A DNA stretch of 64,000 bases from NCBI RefSeq assembly GCF_009729545.1, contig NZ_WFIY01000004.1:966001-1030000 (forward strand). The letters run 5' to 3'. Made by a program: the position numbers and the translations under genes. This stretch comes from Acidianus infernus. Lineage in GTDB: Archaea > Thermoproteota > Thermoprotei_A > Sulfolobales > Sulfolobaceae. Below the pieces are notes generated by a model. That model worked only from the letters and a program-made list of their open reading frames with translations, was not told the DNA's origin and did no database searches. Of this stretch, positions 35,520 through 44,294 are shown in pieces; position 1 is the stretch's first letter; the number at the start of each line of letters is the position of its first letter.

Positions 35520-37361
35520 TTGTCAGTCAATAAAAATTTTGTGGAAGAGAGAAATTTAGACGAGGAAGGTATTATCAAAGATCTGGAAAATAAACTGAAC
35601 GCCGCTGAGGAAGACGCAAGAAAGAACGGTGAGATAATAGGCAGGGTGACAAGGTATAGGACTGTTAGGTTAGAGGAAAAGGAGTTAATTGGCGTTGATA
35701 TATCATTTAAGGATTACATGAGGAGTAATGTGAGCAGAGGTCAATATTTGGCAATAAGGACTATCCTCCGTCCAGTCGTCATAGTAGGTCAAGTCGTTTC
35801 AATTTCGCGTTCTGACATTTTGGCAGAAATTGGTATAAGGGAAGTTAATTCTAGGAGAGACCCAGCTTCAATAATCACTGACACGTTTTTAGGAATAGAC
35901 CCAATATCTGAGCTTGATGAAGAGAAAAACATAGTTAGACCAGCAGTTACTCCTATAGATCCTCAAAGCCCTGTTTTCATACCTACTCCGTCACTTCTGG
36001 AGAAAGTCCTAAGAATTCCAGAGGAAGGAATAACAATAGGTAGGATATTCTCGGGCGGAGAAGAAACTGATGCAAAGGTGAGGCTTGACGAGAACACTTT
36101 GGTTCATCATACTTTAGTTTTAGGGACTACCGGATCTGGAAAAACAACGCTCTTAAAGTCCATCCTTTACAGCAAAGATTTAGATAAACAAACTATGGTC
36201 TTTGATAGGCAAGGAGATTTTGTAAATTTCTTGATTTCAAAGAAAGAAAAATTTACAGTATTAATGCCAGTAACTTCAAAGATGGGTAATTCAGCAAAGG
36301 ACTTTCTAGACACTTTTGCCTCAACATATGGATGCAAAGTGTTAGAGTATGAAAGCGGAGCATTAATTTGCAATGATACTGAAGTTGACGTAATACCTTA
36401 TTCAATAAACTTCTTTGATAACATTAGGAACTTCCATAAATTAACGCCTTATTTTACTCCAAAGGCTTCAATGTATTGGGAACCGATAATTGATAAGACT
36501 CTTGAACTGTTAAAATCTAGCTTGAACAAAATTTTCAACAATAGCATTGACGATAATATCCTTAATAAGATTTTAAGGGATAAGGTGACTCCAGGTTCTC
36601 TAGCAGAGATAGGAAATAAAATTAGCATTTCGCCTACCTTACTTAATGAATTGAATTTAAAATCAAATAGTAAGAATATCTCAACGTCCTTTGTCTCATT
36701 TTCTCAAGGAAATTTAACAATATCCTTGAACAAGGTATTTCAGGACGTAATGGAGGGTTTAGATATATTTCCATCTACTAAGGATGCAATAATTAGGACT
36801 TTAAAAGCCTACGACGGTTACGGTATTTTTACAGTAAAGGGCACAGTAGACTTTGATCCAGAAAAAGCTTTCAAATTAAACGATAAGATAATAGTAGACT
36901 TAAGCTTCGTAATGAACTACTCTGCATCCATAGAGGCAGTAGCTACTATAGCTTATAAAATCCTTGAGGATCTATTTAAATGGAAAACAGAGCTGTACAG
37001 CAAAAAGAGTCCGGAAAATAAATTAACCTTAATAATAATGGATGAAGCCCACGAATACTTCCCTCAAGGAAATAGTGAAGCTGTTGCTAAGGACATAATT
37101 GAGGAGTTAATAAATAAAATAATGAGGCTAGGTAGAGTGAGGAGAATTGGAGTAATTTTAGCTACTCATATGCCTGACGATCTTAATCCTCTCGTGCTTC
37201 AACTAACAAATACTAAGATAGTTATGAGGAACGACATAAACGTTATTAAAAAGATGGGAATGGAAAATTACGAGGACTTCCTGCTTCACGCTACTCCAGG
37301 ATTAGCTATAATAAATTCGTTAAATTTTGCTGGGATCCAGTTAAAAACTCTAATACCATAG
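35520..37361 (+). CDS. herA: HerA-like DNA translocase (second copy)
   Basis: The 613-aa protein carries IDPQSPVFIPTP, Walker A GTTGSGKTT near residue 201, Walker B LIIMDEAHEYF near 505 and the C-terminal LVLQLTNTKIVMRND. All are shared with the first copy (1676-3487), so the two are paralogues. Start is TTG 35520. Unlike the first pair, the nurA-like gene is on the opposite strand and overlaps the 3' ends by 56 bases. One of the two may serve general repair and the other a special role. Confidence 0.85.
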   Translation: MSVNKNFVEERNLDEEGIIKDLENKLNAAEEDARKNGEIIGRVTRYRTVRLEEKELIGVDISFKDYMRSNVSRGQYLAIRTILRPVVIVGQVVSISRSDILAEIGIREVNSRRDPASIITDTFLGIDPISELDEEKNIVRPAVTPIDPQSPVFIPTPSLLEKVLRIPEEGITIGRIFSGGEETDAKVRLDENTLVHHTLVLGTTGSGKTTLLKSILYSKDLDKQTMVFDRQGDFVNFLISKKEKFTVLMPVTSKMGNSAKDFLDTFASTYGCKVLEYESGALICNDTEVDVIPYSINFFDNIRNFHKLTPYFTPKASMYWEPIIDKTLELLKSSLNKIFNNSIDDNILNKILRDKVTPGSLAEIGNKISISPTLLNELNLKSNSKNISTSFVSFSQGNLTISLNKVFQDVMEGLDIFPSTKDAIIRTLKAYDGYGIFTVKGTVDFDPEKAFKLNDKIIVDLSFVMNYSASIEAVATIAYKILEDLFKWKTELYSKKSPENKLTLIIMDEAHEYFPQGNSEAVAKDIIEELINKIMRLGRVRRIGVILATHMPDDLNPLVLQLTNTKIVMRNDINVIKKMGMENYEDFLLHATPGLAIINSLNFAGIQLKTLIP

Positions 37362-38544
37362 TATCGTAAGCCAATTTATCGTCGTGTATTATGCTTAAAT
37401 ATGACGACGCAACCTCGTAGGCAGTGATGAACAATCCTGCAGAAATCCTTTTCGCCCTATTATCTACAAGTTCAATAAATGTAGGAATAAGCCTATTAGA
37501 AAGGCGGGAGAGGGCAGTCCTCATCCCTCTTTCTAGGAAGTCCTTGTTAAGCCCTTCTATTCTAAAATAAGTAGTTGGTACGTAAGGTTTTCTCAAAATC
37601 ACGTAATATGCGTACTTTGCCGGTACATTACTCAAGTAAGTTGTGTTACCATCTGCTTTATGACAATCTTTAGGTCCTTCTACATGCAGGTTGTAGTCTA
37701 TTTTGAAAGGTCCGATAATACAAGCATAAGAATGTCTTCCAGATTTTCTGCAAAATTCATAATCTATTAATTCAAGAATTGTAGGATCTTTAAGCCCTTT
37801 TATATTCTTCCCACGTTTCTTGAACTCATCCATGATTTTCTCATCCTTCCAAAGCTTTCCGGAATTTTCTAACCTTTTAACCACTCCAATAACGTTGTCT
37901 CTCAATAAGGAAATTCTCTTATTAACCAATGATGCGTAAGCTAGTTGATGACATAATCTAGAAGTACTACTTAAATCTAATTCTTCAGTCAATTCAAGCG
38001 GGGTAGGATATATAGGCCCATCCAAGATTACTAGATCGTGATCAATAATAACTTCGCTAAGTCCAATGTTTTCAGCTTCAGTCCTCATTTCATCTGCTAC
38101 GTCATCTAATTTATAATTTTCATCAAAGGGATAATTTATTTCATTTTTCATTTTTATAAAATTCATTCCAGTTGAAATTTTATCTAATATTTTCCTATAA
38201 GTATTTACTCCAATATAAGGGATTTCTTTAGTTATTGGAAAATCAATAAATCCTTTCCTATTACTATATATTGACATCCCTAGAATTACTAAGTTAACGC
38301 TTATGTCTCTTAAGTATCTTGTTGATGAGTCTAAAGACGCTATACTGTTGAATTCTTGGCTAAAACTTAATGGCTCAACTACTGGTTTAAAGTCGTTAAG
38401 TAATTCAATTTCTATCTTGTTTTCGCCTTCCTTTTCTTCTTCTGTTACCTCATGGGAAATTACATAATCCTCTGGTAAGTACTTCTTAGCCTCAGAGAGT
38501 TGTATAATCATTTTCTGTAGCTCACTTTTTATTTTCCAATTCAC
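37306..38544 (-). CDS. nurA: NurA-like nuclease (second copy)
   Basis: The NurA motifs are present: ASLDSSTRYLRD (first Asp) and DLVILDGPIYPTP (second Asp) in a 412-aa protein, longer than the first copy (369 aa). A Cys-rich region (CRKSGRHSYACIIG) could bind metal. Start is GTG 38544. It is convergent with the HerA-like gene and overlaps it by 56 bases, so expression of the two may compete. A C/D sRNA lies 33 bases upstream on the other strand. Confidence 0.83.
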   Translation of the reverse strand: MNWKIKSELQKMIIQLSEAKKYLPEDYVISHEVTEEEKEGENKIEIELLNDFKPVVEPLSFSQEFNSIASLDSSTRYLRDISVNLVILGMSIYSNRKGFIDFPITKEIPYIGVNTYRKILDKISTGMNFIKMKNEINYPFDENYKLDDVADEMRTEAENIGLSEVIIDHDLVILDGPIYPTPLELTEELDLSSTSRLCHQLAYASLVNKRISLLRDNVIGVVKRLENSGKLWKDEKIMDEFKKRGKNIKGLKDPTILELIDYEFCRKSGRHSYACIIGPFKIDYNLHVEGPKDCHKADGNTTYLSNVPAKYAYYVILRKPYVPTTYFRIEGLNKDFLERGMRTALSRLSNRLIPTFIELVDNRAKRISAGLFITAYEVASSYLSIIHDDKLAYDTMVLEFLTGSQQNLTNLL

Positions 38545-38577
38545 ATGAATTTTTAGTACGCAGAAATTTTATCTTTT

Positions 38578-38626
38578 GTGATGAAACCGCCAGTGTCTGA
38601 AGATTGATGAACGCCCGATTGTCTGA
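38578..38626 (+). ncRNA. C/D box sRNA upstream of DUF72 gene
   Basis: All boxes fit archaeal spacing: C GTGATGA (38578-38584, perfect), guide AACCGCCAGTGT (12 bases), D' CTGA (38597-38600), C' TTGATGA (38604-38610), guide ACGCCCGATTGT (12 bases), D CTGA (38623-38626). Predicted targets are ACACTGGCGGTT and ACAATCGGGCGT, with methylation at the fifth base from each D box. A TTTTTAG box lies about 23 bases upstream. The TATA box of the DUF72 gene (GATATACTC near 38625) overlaps the 3' end, so the two promoters interfere or the RNA is cut from a longer transcript. Confidence 0.78.
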
Positions 38627-38652
38627 TATACTCTAAGGAAGAATTATATTCT

Positions 38653-39318
38653 ATGGAAATATACGTAGGAACTTCGGGTTGGATGTATGATTGGAATCCT
38701 AAGAAGAACTTATCTTGGTACGTTGAAAATTCTGGGTTCAATGCAGTGGAGTTAAATGCTAGCTTCTATCGTTTTCCTACTAGGAAGCAAGTAGAATCCT
38801 GGAAGAAATATAAAATAAGGTGGGCAGTTAAAGTTAATAGAATCATAACTCACGTTAAAAGATTAAAGGACGTAGGACTTTGGAAAAAATTTGAGGAAAT
38901 ATTTCATGATTTAAATCCAGACTTTTATCTTTTTCAGTTACCTCCAAATTTCAAATATTCAGAAGATAATCTGAGGAGGGTCAAGGAGTTTGAAAAAGAA
39001 GTTGGAAAGAAAATGGCTGTAGAATTCAGAGACTTGAGTTGGTTTAATAAAGATATAAATCTTGAAGAAGCAACTATTGTTTCGATAGATTCTCCGATAG
39101 GAGTTTACATTATAAATAATTCTGGTACAGTGTATTTAAGAATGCATGGAAGAGATAACTGGTATTTATATGACTATAGTGAAGAGGAATTAAGGGAAGA
39201 CGCTAAGAAAGCTATTTCATTGAATCCAGAGAAGCTTTACGTATTCTTTAATAATGATCTTTGGATGTTAGATAATGGGAGAAAAATGTTGAAGATTCTT
39301 CATGAATTATCTATATAA
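38653..39318 (+). CDS. DUF72 (YecE) family protein
   Basis: The 221-aa TIM-barrel-like DUF72 protein shows YVGTSGWMYDWNP at the start, FNAVELNASFYRFPT near 30, RWAVKVNRIITHVKRL, MAVEFRDLSWF and TVYLRMHGRDNWY. Its function is unknown; the conserved His and Glu residues suggest an enzyme. ATG 38653 is preceded by a TATA-like GATATACTC at about 25 bases, which lies inside the end of the C/D sRNA gene. No operon partner. Confidence 0.88.
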   Translation: MEIYVGTSGWMYDWNPKKNLSWYVENSGFNAVELNASFYRFPTRKQVESWKKYKIRWAVKVNRIITHVKRLKDVGLWKKFEEIFHDLNPDFYLFQLPPNFKYSEDNLRRVKEFEKEVGKKMAVEFRDLSWFNKDINLEEATIVSIDSPIGVYIINNSGTVYLRMHGRDNWYLYDYSEEELREDAKKAISLNPEKLYVFFNNDLWMLDNGRKMLKILHELSI

Positions 39319-39757
39319 AATTAACTATCGTTAACTTTTCCTTTTTAAAAACGATAAATCTTAAACAAAAACAAAGGTATAATCATTAAAGATTAAATAA
39401 TGATAAATTCTTTCGATAAAATAAAGAGATAAAGATGAATAGTTTTAATGAATTATGTGAGTGATATAGTTAAATGAGAAAGCAAAAAGAGAAAGTGATG
39501 AATAGTTCAAAAAGTACATTAAAAGTTAAGGAAATACCTTTCAGTGAAAAAATAGATAGGGTGATGAGTCTTGTACTAGGTTAAAGAGAATATTTTATTC
39601 CATAATTGAGCATCTAGTAGTTCTTTCAATTTGAAAATTCTTCTTTATTGATAAAAAAATGGTCATTTATTAGAAAACTTAAAATTCATGATTAATATGC
39701 TATATTCATATATAAAAATTCCTTATTGAACGTCTAATTGAGAGTAATTGTTGTATG
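39319..39757. other. AT-rich intergenic stretch without a supported gene
   Basis: I see only one short candidate, a 36-codon frame at 39474-39584 starting MRKQKEKVMNSSK that follows a short in-frame GTG tract; it has no family signature and could be chance. Otherwise the stretch is AT-rich with no repeat or RNA signal. Confidence 0.5.
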
Positions 39758-40654
39758 TTAAATTTTCTTAACTTTTGCAGTCTTATTTTTCTCTATACTC
39801 TTTTTAACTTCTCTATATGCTTGTATTATACTAGATATTCCTATCGTGCCTACCGTACCTACCACCAGAAGAAAGCCTATATTTATAGCGTCAAGGTTGG
39901 GTATAGGATTTCCAGTAGGAATTGCCCAACAGTCTATTATTGGTATAGCAATTATTAACAAACCAACTATTGAGAATACAATTCCACCATAATATAACAC
40001 TCTGCCTGCAGTTTTGATTCCTATATATCTTACATCTTCTTCGCTTAAGCCCTTAAACTTTATTATATTTCCAAATATTGCGCCTAATATTATTTGCATC
40101 GTCATGGTTCCTAGTCCGAACATTGCTCCGGGTAATGGTGCAAATATTAATCCTGGAACTTGAGGAGCTAAGAGGAAAGTTATTATAGTAGCATAAGCTC
40201 CAAATCCAAAGCCTGCTATAAGCCCGTGTACTATTGTCATCTTTAATGGCACATCGCGTAAATTTTCTCCTTCCCTTCTCTTATGTATTAACTCATCAAA
40301 CGGAAGGTGAACATATTTTCCTTTTAATATATATGAACCAGCTATTGCCATTACAATACCTACTACAAAGTATACTGGGCCGTCCAAGTTGTATTCATTA
40401 TAAATAGCCGCAAGTCCTAGAAATCCTAAAGTAGTTAGGAAAGCCCTTTGAATAGTGAAGCCTAAAGAGAATAGGAATCCGGCTTTCATTCCTTCCTTAG
40501 TTGAATATTTACCTACCGCATAAGAGAACGTTATAGGCCAAGTGTGTTCATCAGGAGTTATTCCGTGGAGTAGACCGAGTATGTATGAAAAAATAAGTAT
40601 TTCACTGAGCGTTAAACCTTGTGGAGGGCTTAACAACGTTTGTATGCTTATCAT
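39758..40654 (-). CDS. NicO/RcnA-like metal transporter family membrane protein
   Basis: The 298-aa protein has about seven hydrophobic segments. The helix-1 motif LLHGITPDEHTWP matches the HxxxPDxH-like motif of NicO nickel/cobalt transporters, and VHGLIAGFGFGAYATI is a second His-containing helix. A charged loop (HKRREGENLRD) lies in the middle. It would move nickel, cobalt or a related metal across the membrane. A role with the cobalamin genes at 8-10 kb is conceivable but they are far apart. The ATG start at 40654 is well supported. Confidence 0.68.
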   Translation of the reverse strand: MISIQTLLSPPQGLTLSEILIFSYILGLLHGITPDEHTWPITFSYAVGKYSTKEGMKAGFLFSLGFTIQRAFLTTLGFLGLAAIYNEYNLDGPVYFVVGIVMAIAGSYILKGKYVHLPFDELIHKRREGENLRDVPLKMTIVHGLIAGFGFGAYATIITFLLAPQVPGLIFAPLPGAMFGLGTMTMQIILGAIFGNIIKFKGLSEEDVRYIGIKTAGRVLYYGGIVFSIVGLLIIAIPIIDCWAIPTGNPIPNLDAINIGFLLVVGTVGTIGISSIIQAYREVKKSIEKNKTAKVKKI

Positions 40655-40946
40655 ATTCTCTAAGTTTTAGGGTATCCCTTAAATTTATAAAATTTTCTAG
40701 AAATATAGTTTTAGCCAAGATATTTAGTCTAATTCAGTATTAATTAAGATAAAAATATGAGAATTTTGCAAATTTTTCTATTTTTAATTTTCACATAGAA
40801 AAATAACTAGGTTGACGTGATTCGAATTTAGAACGTTAACTTATAAAGTTCATACAAATCTTGTATCGTTTAATCTAACGGCGTTATAAAATAAAACCAA
40901 ATGTAAAGTTTAAACTTTTAAGCGGATTACTTATGCACGCTTTATT

Positions 40947-42608
40947 GTGTCTCTTAGAAAAGTCCTTACAAAAAGTGAATTAACTTTCCTTTCCTTAGGT
41001 GGAATTATAGGCTCAGGTTGGTTATTTTCGCCATTAGCCGCAGCATCGTATGCAGGTCCTCTTTCAATAGCATCTTGGATAATAGGAGGTTTAATGATGA
41101 TAGTGATAGCGCTAGCCTATGCAGAAATTTCTTCAGCTTTTCCAGAATCTGGAGGAATAATTAGGTATCCTCATTACACCCACGGTTCAACGCTTGGATT
41201 TATAATGGCTTGGAGTTACATAATTTCCGCAATATCTACTGTGGCAATTGAGGCAGTGGCTACTACAACCTACATTTCACACTTTATCCCATCTTTATAC
41301 TCTGGAAATCAACTTACTACTGAGGGAATAATGGTAACTTACGTCCTCTTGATAATCTTTTTCCTTATTAATTATTATGGGGTTAAATTTCTGGGCAGAG
41401 TAAGTCACGGCATAGGTTGGTGGAAGATTATAATACCTACTACAACTGCTGTTCTGTTATTAGCATACTTTAATCCTTCAAACGTAGTTTTCGGTAAAAC
41501 AGCATGCTATCAAGGATTAAACGGAATGCTTTATGCCATTCCTGCATCTGGAATAGTTTTCTCATACTTAGGATTTAGGCAAGCAATAGAATACGGTGGT
41601 GAAGGAAAGAATCCTCAGAAAGATATTCCGTTTGCGGTGATTTCATCCTTACTAATTTCCATGAGTATATTCGTCGCTCTGCAGTTAGGATTCCTAGGAG
41701 TAGTTAAGACTGATGGTAATTGGGCTGAACTTTTAAATTCCCCATTAGCTAACGCCCCGTTAATTTCTGTAATAGACATGCTACCAGTAGTTTTCTCATT
41801 TTGGGTAGGAATATTATTATTTGACGCAATAATTTCTCCTGCAGGTACTGGAATAATATATCTAGGCACTACTGCTAGAAGTATTTATGCCTCAGCAAAA
41901 AATGGTTATTTTCCTAAGTTTCTAACTAGGATAAACGAGAGGGGAATTCCTCTTCTCGCCCTGATCGTATCATTAATCTCGTCTGCATTATTCCTCTTAC
42001 CAATTCCTTCTTGGTACCAAATAGTTGGAATATCTTCTTCTGCAACAGTGCTTACATATATAATGGGAGGAATAGGAGTAGAAAGCATGAGAAGAATTGC
42101 TCCCGATGTTAAGAGGACATACGTTTTAAGTTATATAAAAGTGCTAGCACCTCTAGCAACAATATTTGCAGGATTGCTAGTTTATTGGTCTGGATTCTCA
42201 ACATTATTTTACATAGTTACGTTAGTAATCCTAGGATTATCTTTATATAAAAGAGGAGTAAAAGGTATAATAAGCGGTGTCATAGCATTATTAAATTCTT
42301 ACGAGCTATACGTCGAGACTTCAGCGTTAACTTCGCCAAGCTGGTACTTTATTCCGTTCATTATTATAGATACTGTAATAATATCTTATCTAATTTTAAC
42401 TTCAGCAGAAGGTAAGTTCTCTGCCTGGGCAATACCATTACTTTCCGGTACTCTAGTATTATCGTACATTAGCCCATTCGGCCTTTACGATTTAATGCCA
42501 TTTCCTTATGATATAATAATTGCGTCAGTTTTCTTCTTCATTATCCATAAGATCGCTGTCAGATCCTCTCTCCCAGCGCTGAAGATAGAGTCCCCTATAA
42601 ATTCTTAG
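40947..42608 (+). CDS. APC-family amino acid permease (first copy)
   Basis: This 553-aa membrane protein has about 12-14 helices with the APC helix-1 motif LGGIIGSGWLFSPLAAASYA and the helix-3 charged region AYAEISSAFPESGGI. It should import amino acids or polyamines by proton symport. The start is GTG 40947. The long tail helices after about 480 exceed typical length (about 450). The 3' end overlaps the opposite SWIM gene by 84 bases. A second permease lies at 51756-53225. Confidence 0.82.
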   Translation: MSLRKVLTKSELTFLSLGGIIGSGWLFSPLAAASYAGPLSIASWIIGGLMMIVIALAYAEISSAFPESGGIIRYPHYTHGSTLGFIMAWSYIISAISTVAIEAVATTTYISHFIPSLYSGNQLTTEGIMVTYVLLIIFFLINYYGVKFLGRVSHGIGWWKIIIPTTTAVLLLAYFNPSNVVFGKTACYQGLNGMLYAIPASGIVFSYLGFRQAIEYGGEGKNPQKDIPFAVISSLLISMSIFVALQLGFLGVVKTDGNWAELLNSPLANAPLISVIDMLPVVFSFWVGILLFDAIISPAGTGIIYLGTTARSIYASAKNGYFPKFLTRINERGIPLLALIVSLISSALFLLPIPSWYQIVGISSSATVLTYIMGGIGVESMRRIAPDVKRTYVLSYIKVLAPLATIFAGLLVYWSGFSTLFYIVTLVILGLSLYKRGVKGIISGVIALLNSYELYVETSALTSPSWYFIPFIIIDTVIISYLILTSAEGKFSAWAIPLLSGTLVLSYISPFGLYDLMPFPYDIIIASVFFFIIHKIAVRSSLPALKIESPINS

Positions 42609-42806
42609 CTTTTTCATTGAGAGCTCCAAATGCTTACAATATCCCCTTAGCGCAAAACCTTTACAACTACACGAAGCTCTAATTTTTTCTTTTCCCACTT
42701 CTATCTTAACTATGTAAGACTCAAACGGGTTTTTTTCACTATCAACTACAAAAATATACACATCCTTACTTTTTTCATGTCTTTCAGTTATCGCATAACT
42801 GTACAT
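42525..42806 (-). CDS. SWIM zinc-finger protein
   Basis: The 93-aa protein carries CSCKGFALRGYCKHLE, the CxCx8CxH zinc motif of SWIM domains, preceded by a beta-strand region (VYIFVVDSEKN). SWIM domains bind DNA or protein; archaeal and eukaryotic SWIM proteins can partner RadA/Rad51 paralogues, which would fit the recombination genes in this window, though no radA is adjacent. The C-terminal 30 residues overlap the permease gene by 84 bases on the other strand, unusual for such a compact genome. Confidence 0.75.
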   Translation of the reverse strand: MYSYAITERHEKSKDVYIFVVDSEKNPFESYIVKIEVGKEKIRASCSCKGFALRGYCKHLELSMKKLRIYRGLYLQRWERGSDSDLMDNEEEN

Positions 42807-42902
42807 GTAAGGAAGGAAAATTTTAAAAAGAAAAGGAGTTGGCTGAAAGTTTTCTATTTTCTAATTATGGGTTTCTCTCAATCTATTTATAACTCTATTA
42901 GC

Positions 42903-43436
42903 CTAAGTTGTTTTTCTCTGCTTACGTTTTGGATAGCACCTTGAGTGGATATTACACAGCCGTTCTCTCATTTCTTGGAAGGTTATACAATTTTTTAGCA
43001 AATAATATATCTCTCTAATTAAGAAATCTGTACCCTTTTTAGCCTTTATAGTGAATTTTTCTGTGAAAATCTTTTCATATTCTCCAAACCACCAGATTTT
43101 CCTTAAAGGTCTTAGATTCTTATCCTCAAATTACGCTTCTTCGTTAATGCCTATTCTTTTTTCTCCAACAACTCCGATGCCTATGATTCCAGATCTGCTG
43201 ATATATAGGCTTCATTGGTGGAAAATGAATTCTCCGGGTTGAATTTTATCCCATTCTCTTTTTAATCCTTCTCTCTGAAATCCCAATCCATTGAAGTGAA
43301 AGCTTTTAACCAATCCTCAGGAGGTCGGTCAATTTCTAAAGCCTTTTTCTACATTTCTTCGATTATCATAGAAAGCCCTAAAATGGTAAAAGAGCTTTTC
43401 TTTCTCAAGGAATGAGATAACGATGTTTTCTCTCAT
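42903..43436 (-). pseudogene. Decayed gene with EVE/PUA-like remnants
   Basis: On the minus strand, coding-like tracts in changing frames run from an ATG at 43436: MRENIVISFLEKEKLFYHFR, then PPEDWLKAFTSMDWDF, WDKIQPGEFIFHQ, SGIIGIGVVGEKRIG and [20 protein letters not shown], ending at a TAG at 42905-42903. The W-x-x-I-x-PG and IIGIG-V segments resemble an EVE/PUA-like domain (as at 16892) or the modified-base binding part of a restriction protein. At least three frameshifts or stops are needed. It is dead, with no similar intact copy seen. Confidence 0.5.
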
Positions 43437-43495
43437 TTCTATTCTTAATCAATATTCTTTGAATTGTTACTTGATATATAAATTGAGGAATTTTA

Positions 43496-44101
43496 TCAAG
43501 CCTTGAATATTTTCTCTATAGTAGCTAGTAATCCCTTCCTTTCCTCTTCTACACTAAAGTAAGCTATCCACAAGGCTAATAGCCAACCCCCTAATATATC
43601 AGCAGGCCAATGAACTCCGACGTAAACTCTAGAATATGAAACAAGTAATGCCTCTATTAAAAGAGGGATCCACAACCATTTTGGTGAAGTCAAAGCTAAA
43701 ACTGTTGCTCCATCTCCTACAATTAGCGCATGTCCAGAAGGATAGCTATAATCGTGAGGTCTAGGTATTAGTAAATTTGAGTGAATAAAATAAAATGGTC
43801 TAGGTTCAGCCATTATGTATTTACTTGCCTCACCTAGTATTATTGCTAAGATAAATGACCCGGCTAATGTTATTCCGGTTCTCCTAGTTTTTTTGAAGAT
43901 TAGAAGTAACGCGTTAAGAGGAATCCATACATAGCATCTGCCGTATTTAGATAAATCAACCATGAAAGCGTTTAGATAACTAACCTGGTGATAGTTAATA
44001 AGCTCAAAAAGGTAAACGTTTATTGGGTTATCTTCACCAAATATTTTTATTAAAATCGATAATAACACAAAAAATATGAGGAATAACCAATATTTACGCA
44101 T
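43496..44101 (-). CDS. PAP2-family membrane phosphatase
   Basis: The 201-aa protein has about five or six membrane helices and the three PAP2 catalytic motifs: [16 protein letters not shown] and [14 protein letters not shown]. It should dephosphorylate a lipid pyrophosphate, possibly dolichyl-diphosphate in N-glycan recycling, at the outer membrane face. The ATG start at 44101 is preceded by a TATA-like AACTATATAG. No glycosylation gene is adjacent. Confidence 0.87.
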   Translation of the reverse strand: MRKYWLFLIFFVLLSILIKIFGEDNPINVYLFELINYHQVSYLNAFMVDLSKYGRCYVWIPLNALLLIFKKTRRTGITLAGSFILAIILGEASKYIMAEPRPFYFIHSNLLIPRPHDYSYPSGHALIVGDGATVLALTSPKWLWIPLLIEALLVSYSRVYVGVHWPADILGGWLLALWIAYFSVEEERKGLLATIEKIFKA

Positions 44102-44294
44102 ACTGTAAGAAGATCTATATAGTTTATAAAGTTTATAGAAAGTATGGAGTGCGTTGTCTATGTTCTCATCTCTTATAATGTTCTTCTTTTAGCTACAATA
44201 AAATGTGCTGTAATGATGACGATTGTAACAACAATACCATTAAGTGGAAACTAGGAAAGGATAGAGAAGGAAAAAAGAAAAGATTGACTTAATA

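Noticed and set aside
39510..39570. GTGATGA boxes in the 39.5 kb gap
   Set aside because: No CTGA follows at 12 bases in either case.
39474..39584. 36-codon small frame starting at ATG 39474
   Set aside because: No recognisable motif, promoter or ribosome site; AT-rich DNA makes such frames common.
43051..43242. 63-codon plus-strand open frame
   Set aside because: It is antisense to the decayed EVE-like gene and has no family features.
44210..44235. ATGATGA-like box in the gap at 44.2 kb
   Set aside because: No D box at the right distance, and no stem.
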